Source of the DNA: Hofstenia miamia
Lineage: Eukaryota; Xenacoelomorpha; Acoela
Direction: 5' to 3'
Assembly (NCBI GenBank): GCA_004352715.1
Contig: SCFE01000093.1
Coordinates: 1,095,268 to 1,159,267 of the forward strand
DNA length: 64,000 bases
The notes under the pieces are model-generated. The model ran no database searches and was not told the DNA's origin. It worked only from the letters and a program-made list of their open reading frames with translations. This document shows, one piece after another, positions 48,400 through 61,700 of this stretch; position 1 is the stretch's first letter; every line of letters begins with the position of its first letter. The position numbers and the translations under genes were made by a program.

Positions 48400-49765
48400 A
48401 TTTTAATTCCAATAAGAGGCTGCTTTTTCAAGTACTTTCATTGATTAGTGGCAAATTCAGTTCGAGAGAACAGTCTCGTATTTTAAGATGAGCATACCTC
48501 TCCCTTCAATCTCATACCCAATTTATTCAAAAATACATGAATGATTCATACTTTGTAAAGCCCATGTAATCAGCCAATGACTATATTTTTAGTTTTGCTT
48601 AGCAAAGTGTTATAATTCAGACGCATGCCTAACCAAATTTCTAATTGTTAAAACTCTCGCATTTTTCATTTAACTCATCTTAAATGTTTAAAGACCATAT
48701 ATATTTAATCATGTGCCTCGCCCTAACATTCAGGTGTACAAACCCTCTAAAACAAGATATTGGATTTTTAGTCATCAAATTATAAATATCAAATTTATCA
48801 TCAATATTGTGATGTGATATAATGCTGTAACTACACGATTGTATCTCAGAGAGTTGAACCTGCATATAGCTATAAACTTACTTATACATGTATCCGAAAA
48901 TCGCCGTTGACACCTCAGATTACTAAGAAAAACACACTGGATATATATGGTAAACTAGTCTCGTAATTCATTCTGACCTGGAAATAACGTACTATATCTA
49001 CATGGTAAAAAGATTTAGCGATTTTAACCTGAAATGGTTTGAGTTGTTTTATTAATTTAATTCAATCACGCAGAATTTAGTTTACGCATCACAGAAATGT
49101 CGTCCGATGAAACAATGAATGTGAAGGCATAATCATTTTGATTTCGAATTCTCACAAGTTATATGGCGAATTCATTTTTACTCACATTCCTCTTTGAAGT
49201 GTAGGAAATTTTAACGCGCTATTAGAGAGATCACTGTTTAGTATTTAAACTACAGTGCATGCAGATTTGTTGAAATCGCCGTCGATTTTCAAAATAAAGT
49301 ACTTAAGATCTTTAAACATAGATGTTTGTAATACACAATACGTATATTCTATTGAACATATTTAATAAAATACACATTCGAATATAACATAAACCTTTAT
49401 ATAACAAGGTACATAACTTTTAAAAATGACCATAAATATGTAACCAAACATTATTTTGCTTAGATCCTAGTTCAGAACCTAAAGGAAGGTTCATGTGCAA
49501 AAAAGATTTTTGAGCTATATGTACATTTTGCTGATGTCATTTTTTGAAAATGGTCATTTTCTGCACCATTTTTGGACCAAAATAGTTCAAGGTCATGTCA
49601 TGATATATCAAAATTTTTCTTAGACCAAGACTTATTTAACTATTACATAAGCGGACCTTTTTAGGCAATAGTTTAAGAAATGCTTGATTAGGAGGTCCCA
49701 CCTTAGATGAAAACAACTCATATTCTGTATAAATAACTTTTCTTTTAGATGTTTTAGTTTTTTCG
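48400..49765. other. Intergenic between VPS25 and the next gene
   Basis: AT-rich, nothing recognised. Confidence 0.5.
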
Positions 49766-49768
49766 TAG

Positions 49769-52700
49769 ATGCCGTTCATTCAAAGATTTCCTACTCGAGA
49801 TGAAGAGCACCGAAATGTGGAGCAAACGTTTCTACGCGCAGGTACGCATTATTACTTCGTCCGTTTTGTAAAATTGCTACATTCATCATGGAAGTTCCTG
49901 CAACCCCAAAAATGGCAAATTTTCTTATAATTCACCCTACATTATTGATGAAATCGAAATCATGTTGTAATTAAAAGTATTCTATAGAAGAGATAAACCA
50001 ATTAAATTTATAGCTATAGCCTCGATAGCCAGTGTGTACTACTTGAGGTAAGGTAAATCCGCTAAACTAAATTGAAAAAAAGTTTTGGTAAGTTTAAAAA
50101 AATCCAATATTATATGTTGGTTTATGTTTTTATATCTAAACTAGTCTTAATCTAATATAGATTTAATTTTAGTTTCTACTTTTATACATTAGCACAGCGC
50201 GGCATAACATTACCTACTTCATATTACCCATTTCTGTGTTGTAAATTTACATCAATTTCATCATAGACGATTAAATTTGCTAATTGCTTTCCTATTTGGA
50301 TTTTTCACGCACAATTCAACTCTTTCTAGTTTTTCTGTAAACTGATTTTATTATTATATCTATATTTATTTGATTTCAACCACTTTTTCTGTCTGTAAAT
50401 CACAAAGAAATTAAGGTTCGCTTTTGGGATTTGTTCATTAGAATGTGCCACTACTCCAGTGGGACGCTTCTAAGTTTTATGCCTCTTTTTCGTAAACAAG
50501 TTTTTTAGGTTTACTTCACTTTTGAGGTAAGTGTAACAACGCCTATTTGTATTTCAAAAGATTTTTTAAATTACCATTAAAAGCCTAATGTTTTAAATTG
50601 TTTTTAACTATTATCTTCCCATTTCAACATTTATGCTAATCGTAATGTCTGCTTAAATAATTTGCGAATCATTCCATATTTGCGGTTATTTCCCTCCAAT
50701 CGAATAGCATGTTTTGTAAATATTTAATGCTGTTTCTAATTTCGTAATGAGTTCTTTTGATTATTATAACTAGAATAACAAAATGGAAATTTTGTCTAAA
50801 ACGGTTTTCGCACACACATTATAATTTTAAGTGACTGTGGAACTTTGTGATTTGCTTCTGCTTCTCGATATCTTATCGACGATAGTGAATATGGGACAAA
50901 CAGATACGTAATCTGTACTATTGTAGCAAAATAATTTTCCACGAGTTTTTTTTGAAGTGTTCAAGTTGTAGAATAGTTTTTTTGTCCTCAAAACTATTTT
51001 TTATTGTAAATTCTTATTTAGAGGCTTAGTTTTCATTCCATGCCCTTGTAAAGTGGCACCCTAAAAAAATTCCCTTGAATAAGCAAGCATGTTATGTGAA
51101 GTGTAGCGCAAAAAAACAAATTATGTGTAAAAAGTTTGGTATATTCACAAATTTTGATATTAATGCCACAGTCTTCAAAATAATGGACATTCAAAATTTG
51201 TAAAAATCCCATTACATTGCTAGTTTTTTCTGTAAATTTCATGTAATTGGCTTTTTATAACGTTTTGTTATAACGCCTATGTCATTTTATTGGAAAAAAC
51301 CAGGTTTCCACATTTTTAAACTATTATGAAATTTGAAAAGCTTAACTATTTTTCATTAAAAGTTCTGTTTTTTTTACATTTTAAATTCTCTCCTTACCTA
51401 ATGTTCAAGTAATCAGGGGGTCTAAGGCAAATGGGTGCAACAAATAGCATTAGCCTTTTCTTTTTCTGCAGAGAGGTTACCCAAGACCATTCAGGTGTGT
51501 CGCACACAAATTCAGGTCTCGGCACACCTCAATGGGACAACGACCGAGCGCGGTTTTAGAACGAAAATGAAATCTGAGATATTCTGATGTATTTTAAGGT
51601 TTTTGATATTTTTATTAGTTCGTGAGTTATAGGCGTTTAAGTTCTTTCCAGGAAACTATCGAAACTATAAAAATATTATCGGACAGTTTAAGACTAAATA
51701 CAGAGCTTATCGTGGATTTGACCTTTGGAATGCGCTTATGGAAGTGTGTAGGGCCATATTGCCCTGCAAAATTTCCAAAAAGTATTAAAATGAAGCATCG
51801 TCTTTGTAAAGTTATTAGAATTCATTTATCAGAGATTTTGTGACTTATAAGAGACTCATGAATCATGTTTTATGCCACAGAACTTGAAAAATATCAATAT
51901 TTTAGAATGAAATTATTCTCAGAGATCGTATGATATATTGTTTAGCAAGAAGTCGTGCACCGCATTTGACAGATAAAATCATGAATCTCATTTTACGCAT
52001 GCCGTTCGATCGTCTGCTCAACGCGTCAAAGAAACCGCACCATGTAGATATCTACGTCTCCTTGGCAATCAAGCGTCTAATCAACAAATCATATGGTCTT
52101 CCAAGAGCGCCGCCTTTGCACCCTGACGAGTAAGACTTTCATGTTCCTCATCAATGTGCAGATTAAAGTTGTTATACTGCATTCATTCAAACCACTTATC
52201 GATTAATAAACATCATAATCCTTATATTTCTTTAGAGTTTGCGCAATAGAGCGCTTGTTCCCTAGAAAGCAATGGATGTTTTCAAAATCAAATTTTGCGC
52301 CAAATATAATGTAAGTGTGCAATTAGCTAGGAATCTGACAGAAATAGAAATGACTGTAGTGTGTGTCTATTCGATTCCCCAACGAATATACCCTGTTATA
52401 TGTTCAACTTACTATATATAGTTGGTCCTGACTCCAGGTACACCATTTTCATTAAGTTCTTTATTTGAACATTATTTATTTGAACCAGCTCCATTTTAGT
52501 TATATATTATGTAGAAAGGGGATCGTTGAATTTTTCGGGCGTTAACGTCTTAATTTTGTAAAGCATCTCTATTCACTTTATATAAACTTGCTCAATGTTG
52601 CATTGCAATGCTTACAATCAGCAACTTATGCTATGGGAAGAGCAACATATTGCGGATTATTGTCTCATGATTATATACGATTTTTCAAAATATTCAAGTA

Positions 52701-55700
52701 CAATTACATTTCACCGTAATAATCTGTTTTTCAAAGGGATTTTCCAATTCTTGTTTTGATGATGATTTTCCTGCACATTTTTCTCTGTATACTTATAATT
52801 TATTACGTCTCATCTAACTTATTCAAACATCTCATTCCATTTAAGGTTAAATTAGTAGACTAAATTTTTTTTCTTAAAAACTATATTATTACCTATGCCT
52901 AGGAGGTTATGTTTTTGGTTGCGTTGGTCTGTTTGTCTGTTAGCAACTTTAGGGAAAAAGTAATAGATGGATTGACCTCAAATTTCCACCAGAGTTGCGT
53001 CTCCGCTTAAGGAGGAATCCATTAAATTTTGGTGCTGATCCGGGGGACACAAGTGACGCTCTCCGAGTGCTTTTCTAGTTAAAAATTTCACTAACTTAGA
53101 AGAAAGCTGCCAATGTGGGGTTAATGCACTTTCATGAGTCGATGTTTAGCATAATGAACAAACATGGTGATAAACTTGTTACCATCAATCACATCCTCCA
53201 TCATATACTTCCCCAAAGAAAGAGCTATTGATCAACAAACCTTGAAGAAAGACAACCTGTGTTAGATCGTTCATGTAGACAACCAGCACTACAATTTTTT
53301 CCTAACCCGGCTTAAAAATTTGTAACTCGAATATTTTGCGAAATTTTTTCTAGTATTTAAGGTTTTTGTTGTTGTTGTTGTTGTCTTATTTTGCAAAATC
53401 GTTGTTGTGAATTTCGTTTTCTATTACATTTATACGAAATGATTAAGGCCGTTTACATAAGGGAAAGCCTATCGTCTAAAGCCACATTAGCTCTAGATAA
53501 TTGCTCGGAAGGGAAAGCTCACGACCTCCGAGCATGTTAGTAAGTTTTGAGGTTTTAGGGGAAAGTTATCTTGTAAATTAAAATTCCCTTTTCGATTTTT
53601 GTATTTTAATATGAAGACAAATTGGCCTCAAAATATACCAATGGCACTGCTTGCTTTAACCACCCATTCAACAAATTTTTTGTAATTGACTATATATTTA
53701 TTAAAATTGGCGTAAAAAACACGAAAAAGTTATCAGGAAAAAATCTACCGTGTCGACCCAATTGACATTTAGTTAATCTGAAAGTTACTTTACAAATAAA
53801 GATAAAGTCATCAGGAATAACTTATTGTGTAAACAGGGCTTTATTTTATGCATTGTCAAGTTCGAATTACGTACATCCTGTGTTTAGTAATTATGAATTG
53901 CCAACCACTTTTCAAGTTTTGGTTGATCATCTTTATATGAAGGTTTCGGCTCTGGAATATAACGAAGTGCAACGAATTGTCGGTAATTTTTCATTCATTT
54001 GATATGTATATACAAGTATCTCCCATTTCTTACAAAGTGCAATGAAGTACCATTTTTTAGTAAAAATTTTTTTGATAAAAACATTTTTGTTTTAATATCG
54101 TTTGGAACTGTTATATTAAATTTTAGATAAGGGGGCTAGTAGATTCTATCATACCTTTCTTCCTGTTTGTGTGGGAAACCATATATATATATATATAGGG
54201 TGCGGGAGTTAAGCCTCCTTTTTATTATTAAGAAATGGCGACAAACAATATTTTGTGCTATTATTTATCATATAAGCGAAAGGTGAATACATGTAAGTCT
54301 ATGTACCATACAAAAAATATTGACAATACACGTTTTCAGCAGCTAGTGGTACAGCAAAATTATCAAAGAACTTTCTGAGAAAGATTTTCCTAAACCAAAT
54401 CATTAGACAGAATGGGAATGAATATTCATTGGCCCCCGCTATCGCTTGATCATCGTTCATATGATTTCTTTTTGTTGGGATATTGAAACTCGCCCCGCAG
54501 TAAAATTATTGCGGCGTATCAGTGAGAATTTCCGTATTAGACTTACCGCCGTTGCACGCTGCCGTTAAGTCGCACTCTGATAAGTTAAGTTTCAGCTAAT
54601 TCCGTCGCACACTACCTATAAGGTAACCTTAAGAAGCCTTAACGTCAGTGTGCGACGGAATTTTTTAAGTTAAGGCTAACCGCAACGCGAACCTCAACGT
54701 TTTTTCTAGAATTAAGTTTACCTTCACGGCAGTGTTCTTTAATGACTGGTTTTGCCAAAATTTATTGTATTGTGATTGGTTCAAAAGTGATCTGTCACAT
54801 TTGAAAGAATTACACGTCTAACCATCCGAGATAATTAGCGATGTGACGATCACAAGCAAATCGAACGCGCACGACTTCTTCATGATCGTCACATCGCTAA
54901 TTACTTAAATTATGGACATAATTCCGAGCTCTCTGTTATGTACGAAATGATTTGAGTTAATTTGCGTACAAAATTTTAAAAAATTAAACAATAAATATAT
55001 TACCTCGAATTACTAAGTTATACAATAACATAGCTTCAGTTTTTAACTCACGCGTTTATTGCCTGTTAACACTAGAAATGCGACAATAGGTCTAAATGAC
55101 CTTTTTGTTTGCTTCATTATTCACTCAACAAAAACACTAGCAGGTACATATACTTCCAATTATTTTGATAATCTCATTGAATTTGCTATTTGTAGAAATT
55201 TTGTTTTTATTACATAATTTTCGCATTTGAAACATTAGATGTGTATATATTTTTAAGGAGTTCTATTGTTAAACCATTTCAAATGTTGACATTTTATTAA
55301 GTATAAAATATATTTCTTAATCAGCATCCAAATGGACCATATCAATCATTTTGAGAGATTTTATGATGTTCCTAGAAAGTTTTTTGACTGCATCTAAATA
55401 TTTTTCCTAACAATATATTTTCGAATGTGTCCACTAATTTTAGTGCATATGATTCAAATATGTAAAAAATTTCTAAATGTAACGAATTTGGATTTATTCA
55501 GAAGAAACATATGCACTATTATTTGACTTATTTTTAAATTTAACATACGTATAAAACAATAATACACTCGAGTTTTACTTTTACATAGTTCTCTTTATCT
55601 AAATGATTATATTTAACTTTCAAATGTAATTTGATATGAAGATTTTATATGTACCTACTGGCCTAGTGTACAGTTTCAACAATTTTTTAAATAATTGTGA

Positions 55701-58700
55701 ATACTATTAATCAACAAAAGTATTGGGGTGCATACAAAAGCGCACCTACTATTATATATATATATATATGTGTGTCTTATTGAAATTGTAGTCATTCATA
55801 ATGTGTTAAAGAAATTAAAAATCTAACATTGTATGTATCTCAACATCTTGTTCCGCTGCATTTAGAGGCCTGGGTTTTTTAACTTTCCAATTTTCAATTT
55901 ATCAATAAATGCCTGTCATATTCGCACTAGTGAATATAATAGTCAAGTTCTATTTCTATTTTTCATTTTATTTAATAAGGGAAACAATAGTAATATGAAA
56001 TCTATGTTTAGATTTGCTCGTACAAGTTACTCCTACCTGTCAAGAGTTGATTGATCTTTTGGAGCAACCTCGGTTGCTGGAAAGACGCATTGAGCATGTT
56101 ACTGGCCAACATTACGCTAATCAGTAAGTATAAAAAGCATCACTAGACTAATTGAAGTTCCTTTGACTGTTTTTTCTTTCACATGAAATTTTCAACTTTA
56201 GAATAGATATATAATTACTTATTCAACATTCGAAATCCTGTAATTCAATGAGAAATGTTTAAATTGATACTTTTATATGTAGCATTTCTTTTAAAGTTTG
56301 CACTTTGTAATGAGCTTTTTTTCATTAGGCTGGCCGTTAATGAGTTTTCCAATTTATCGATTGAACCTTCCGCTTCACTAACGAATGACTTCGACCAGTT
56401 GTTTGAGCGCGCTCGTGTTGAAAGACACACTGAAGATCTCATTAATCTCAACGTTGTTGATGAGGAGACTTGTTCTTCGCAAGGTAAAATTTTCACTGAA
56501 TTATAAAAACTTCATTAGAAATTCTTGTTGACTGTCAGAGCTTGAAGTGGGATTTATCAAGGCCAGAACAGTTGCGGATATTTGGGTCCTTTAATTATAA
56601 TTCAACAAAGTTTAGAATATCTTTGGAGGCTACCTTCTTTAATTTACTCTGATTTCTTTTAGGTTTCTAACTACAATGGTTTAAAAATTATACCCATTTA
56701 GAGACCATGAGATTGACTCCCTGACTTTGCATCAATGTTGAAAAAATTTCTGAATGCCCATAATTTTTTTAACTACTATCCAAATTGTTTAAATAGATAA
56801 ATTTCTAACCACTATGCTATACAATTTGTGTATTTTGCATCATTAGAGCGAATATTCTTACTTGGAACAAGTCATTAGTCTGTTTCATTTTGCGATAATC
56901 TTATTTCATATGAATTGTAGCTAGTTGTCACAGTTTTGTCAAAATTTTATGAGGTAATAGTAATTTTTAGCAAGTATCAAGTTATTGAATCTTACTGATT
57001 ATATGAGGCATTTATAAATATAATAATTCAGACACATTATATACACTTGATTGTAGTTAAAAAAATTATGGGTAATCAGAAATTTTCAACATTGATGTAA
57101 AGTCAGGGAGTCAATCTCATAGTCTATAAATGGGTATAATTTTTAAACCATTGTAGTTAGAAACCTAAAATTGAAAATTTAGTCTTTTTAATTAGTTTTG
57201 ATTATAATATGAAGAATCTAAGTGAATTTGTTGAATCTAAGTGAAATTACTCATTTAATAAATGGTAAACAATGATGGATATGAAAGATAAGAAACAGTC
57301 AAATATGCAGATTTTCATGATTAGATGTAAATTTTAAACTACTTCCTTTTGCAAAAATCTGGCTGCTTTTTTAATTTGTGATTGTTTGCTTAAAGTGTTT
57401 TTACATTATAGAAATTTGAGGTTTTTGAGATCAATTGTTGATATACAATGTAATTTGCAATAATTCTATAAAGTATATGTGAACATTCAATGCAGTTAGT
57501 TTGTCTTTATTTGAAAATGGGCTTGGAATCTTGCAGTTGTGGTTTTAGGGGGAATCTCCGTCCCCTTTCAAAAATGGCATTAGCATTATATGAAATTATC
57601 TACTTTCATGTGAATAAATATAAACCTTAATGTTTTTGTTAAGGTCATAAATCATTGAATTGTTTTGTATAACTTGCAGATGTATAATATTTTTAAGAAA
57701 ATAATGTGGACTCACTTTCAAAATGTTCTGAAAACACGCCTGAAATCTTGATTTGGTGTGGGATACCTTTCATTTAAATTCTTTACCATAAATAATTCTA
57801 CAATATACATTAAGACCTGTTGTTTTGCCCAAAAATTTATTGGAAATAATCAATATTTTGCCATGTCGAGATTTCCAATGCTTATAAAATTATTTTAAAT
57901 AGCAGTGTGAATTTTAATATTGATGTGTTTAGCAGATACTGTTCGAAAGATAAAAATTTTACCTGATGAAGCAGTTGACTCTATTTCACCTGAACCCGCC
58001 AAACCGGATTCTATTCTACTCACAATTCACGATGCAGCAGACAAATCTTTGCAAACACCTCATTTAGATAAATATTTACAGATGGGAGGTCAGTGCTGAA
58101 ATTCTTTGCAATTTTTATTTTTATTTTTGGTGGGTACTTGAAAATGTGTCTACAAAAATGTTTATGAATCATTCTTACTTAAGTTTGAAGTGCGTTAACA
58201 ATATAAATGGAGTGAAAGAGTTCTATAATTAACAATAAGTATCATTTTACGTGGGTCACGTGTCGCTGTTTTAAGGTTTTAGACCCGCGGCGCTTTGTTA
58301 TCGGAACTTGCTAAATACCGGGTGATCGGATAAGAAATTATTTGTATTTATCAAGACTACCTCAAAAAAGGTAGCCTTGGTATTTAGTAATTTCAAAAAA
58401 TTATGTTTTAGATTCAATGTATTGAAAACTTGACAAGCCGCCATCGGGGATCACAAATTTATATTTGAAATTACAAAAAAATCGGTGTAGCCAGAGGGCG
58501 GCGGATGAGCGAGGTTTGACTGTCGTTTAATTTTGTGATACAGTAAAAAATGCTGGTCTTATGGTATCGCAGTCGTTGTGTTCGTGATGAAGAGTATTGT
58601 GCACTAAATCAATTGGCTTTGAAAGACGTTGAAGAAGAGGTTTTTCACTAGGAAAACTTTTCTCTTAGGTTGAGTGCTTTCAATGTAAACCATCTGTTTA

Positions 58701-61700
58701 ATCCTTTGTTTCATTGGAAAGTAAAACCAGCAGTCTTACTTAAGCAGTAAACTACAAGGCTCTTACCTCTCCTCTCATAAACGTGAAAGTTGAATTAGCA
58801 AATGTATGAAAAATATTTTTCGGAATTACCGAAGAGTTTAATTTCCAAGAGTATATTCATACTTAGTTATTAATAAGTTTAAATGAGTGGTTTACTTAAT
58901 GTTAATATTACAAAAGTTATATTCTTAACGTTTTCATGCAATTAATTAGTTTGATAAAGTGAAATTGTGGAATCTGACACATTTGTTGCATTGCTTTGTA
59001 AACAAGTATTTGAAAACTCGCCCACAGCCATTTCTATATATTTGAATTTCTACTTGAGATTGTATCTTAATGCGTTTTACAATGTATTTTTAATTAACAA
59101 TTCTTATTTTCAGCTAAAGGAAAGTTTAAATATTACATCTGATCGGTTAATGGTTTTCATTGCTAATTTAGTTTTGAAACAGTTCTCCCAAATGCTTTTA
59201 AATAATCAAATTGGTTTTAATTTACTTTGAATTGCTTCATAATGAGTGTACATATATAGTTACAGCATAATTCGTGAATCACATTGAGAATCACCACACG
59301 CTTCTTTCCCTTCTCTTTTTACTGTAAACCCAGTAGTACGTCCTATTCTCGTAGCCGACTTCACCTGCTTTAGGACTTTGTTGTTCTACTAACAAAAAAA
59401 TTTCCATTTATGAGCTCTCATCGCTTTTACTGAAGTTTAGACTGCCTTCCTTATCTCTGAAAAAGACCTGTTTACTATACAGTTTAATTAGGTTTCAGAA
59501 AATAGCAAATTAAGAACTGAGTTAAACGACCTGAAGCAGCAAGATCATGTCCATGACACTCAGTCTCATGCTCCAGCAATGGCTGTCAAGCTCGCTGTTG
59601 ACGTCTGTTTCAAATTTCGCTTATAACTGAATAGTAAAAAGAATAACTGAGCACTCTAGAACCATATAAACGTCGCGAAATAGACCTGAAAGACATTACT
59701 GATATATTTAGATGTGGAAAATTTAGACGTGATTACAACCACACTGTTATTATTGAACTCCAGTGCGTATGGGATCGTCGCAAAATTCTCTCTCAAACAA
59801 GATATTTGAAAGACTACGAATCACCCATCTATATAAACGCCGACCTACCATTTTCAGAACTGCAGGTTGAAGGGTTGCTTTTAAAGAAACATCGAGAACT
59901 CATTTCAAACGGAATTCCTTCTAAACAACTGAAAATCCGCTCTCTAAAATTGTTCAACAATGGTATTGAAGTGACTAATGGATTGGAAAACTAATTCCTC
60001 ACCAATCTCTGGGCATATCAACTTATCACACAGTCATGAAATTACTGTCGTTTAACTGTCACATTCTATTAGATCGAAAGCGACGAATATCTTGTTCTAA
60101 TACTCTACTCTATCTAAATTCCGATTTTGTATGTATTACTGAAACTTGGCTTCATGTCAACATATTAATCTCTGAGATCTTCCTTACCGCATACCAGATC
60201 GAATGATGTGATAGGGAATACAATATTCTTAAAGAAGTATCAGCTCACAGTGGTGTTCTCTTGAGTATCGAAAATGGTATTGCCTATGAGAAGATTCCAA
60301 ATGTTGCTGTAGCCTGCAAGTGCTTTGTCGCTCCTAAACCACCTTTAGTTATCTGCTTTTATAATCCGCCCTGAAATAGCAAGTACATATGGACTACTTA
60401 TCAACTGAGTGCTTTCTTACACTACATAGTCGATCTGGCTATTGACTGTAATGTGACTATCGCCGGCGATATCAATTTTACCCTTACTGATTGGCCCGCT
60501 TTTTCCAGTCCTGACACACACAAATGCAAAATCCTTGACGCAGCCATAAAACATTAGATGTGGTATTTTCTTATGATGACAGTATAATTATTAACTTAGA
60601 AGCAGATATGCAGCTATTTCACGATTTCCATGAATGGAACACCTTTCTCTGATCATCTGCCTGTAATGGTAGAAATTGAAGCTGGTGTTAAAAATCAATC
60701 CATTCATCACTCAAACATATATACAGCTTTTGTCGCGCTGATTATGATCGTATAAAGTCTTCAATAATCACGGCACCATTTGTTCCATCGCATATTCAAG
60801 ATGCCAAAAAATCAACTGAGGAATAGTACACCTGGATTAATAATCTAATTACTAAACACTGCTGAAAACTCTTCATCGTAAAAACACTCCTCCATGGATA
60901 TCTCAGAATACTTCCCACATGATGAAAAAGCTTGCCACCTTATGCTGTCGTCAGTCTTGTTATGCCACTGACCATGTTAGTGATAAAGTTTCAAATATGG
61001 AGTTGGACTTGAAACGAGCTATTGACTTGGGCCAGTTAAGATATGAAAAATCACTTTTCTCAGGTGTTCGACTAAACGCATGTTCAAGTACTTTAAGTCT
61101 CTCAGGAAGTGCTCATCTACTTTACCTTCTTCAATTGAATTTGAAGTACGCTCTGCTATTACTGACCTAGAAAAGGCAAATCTATTCAACGTATATTTTA
61201 ATACCGTCCTTATTCCTTCAAGTGATGCATATCACAATGATGCTCACCCTACTTCTTCATTTCACCTGACGGAATTTTAGCTATCTAAAGAGACTCTCTC
61301 AAATCATATGGAGTCTATCAATGCTACCAAGTCCCGCGGTTCGGGTGACTTGCCGCCGTTCTTTTCAAGAGTCTTGCATATGCGCTTGTTCAGTCATTGT
61401 TTAAGCTTTTTGATATTATTAAATCAAAATGGAAAATAAGTTGCCTATCCCCTCTTTATAAGAAAGGTATTCGTTGGCAAATTAAGGATAATTATCGCCC
61501 AAATGCTTTATTACCTGTGGTATCAAAGATCCTTGAAAGGTTCATATTTGATGCTATTTATCCTTTTGCCGTAAATATACTCAGCTGCTGTTAGCATGGA
61601 TTCATTCATTGCCGTTCTACAGTGACGCAAATTCTAAGCTTTCTTCACTCTGCATATAAATCAACGCACCTTCTGTTTTCTCAAGTGGACGTTATCTATA

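Noticed and set aside
56255-56506. Open frame starting at 56255 as a stand-alone gene
   Set aside because: Its coding-like part is an internal exon (56329-56483); the rest is intron reading.
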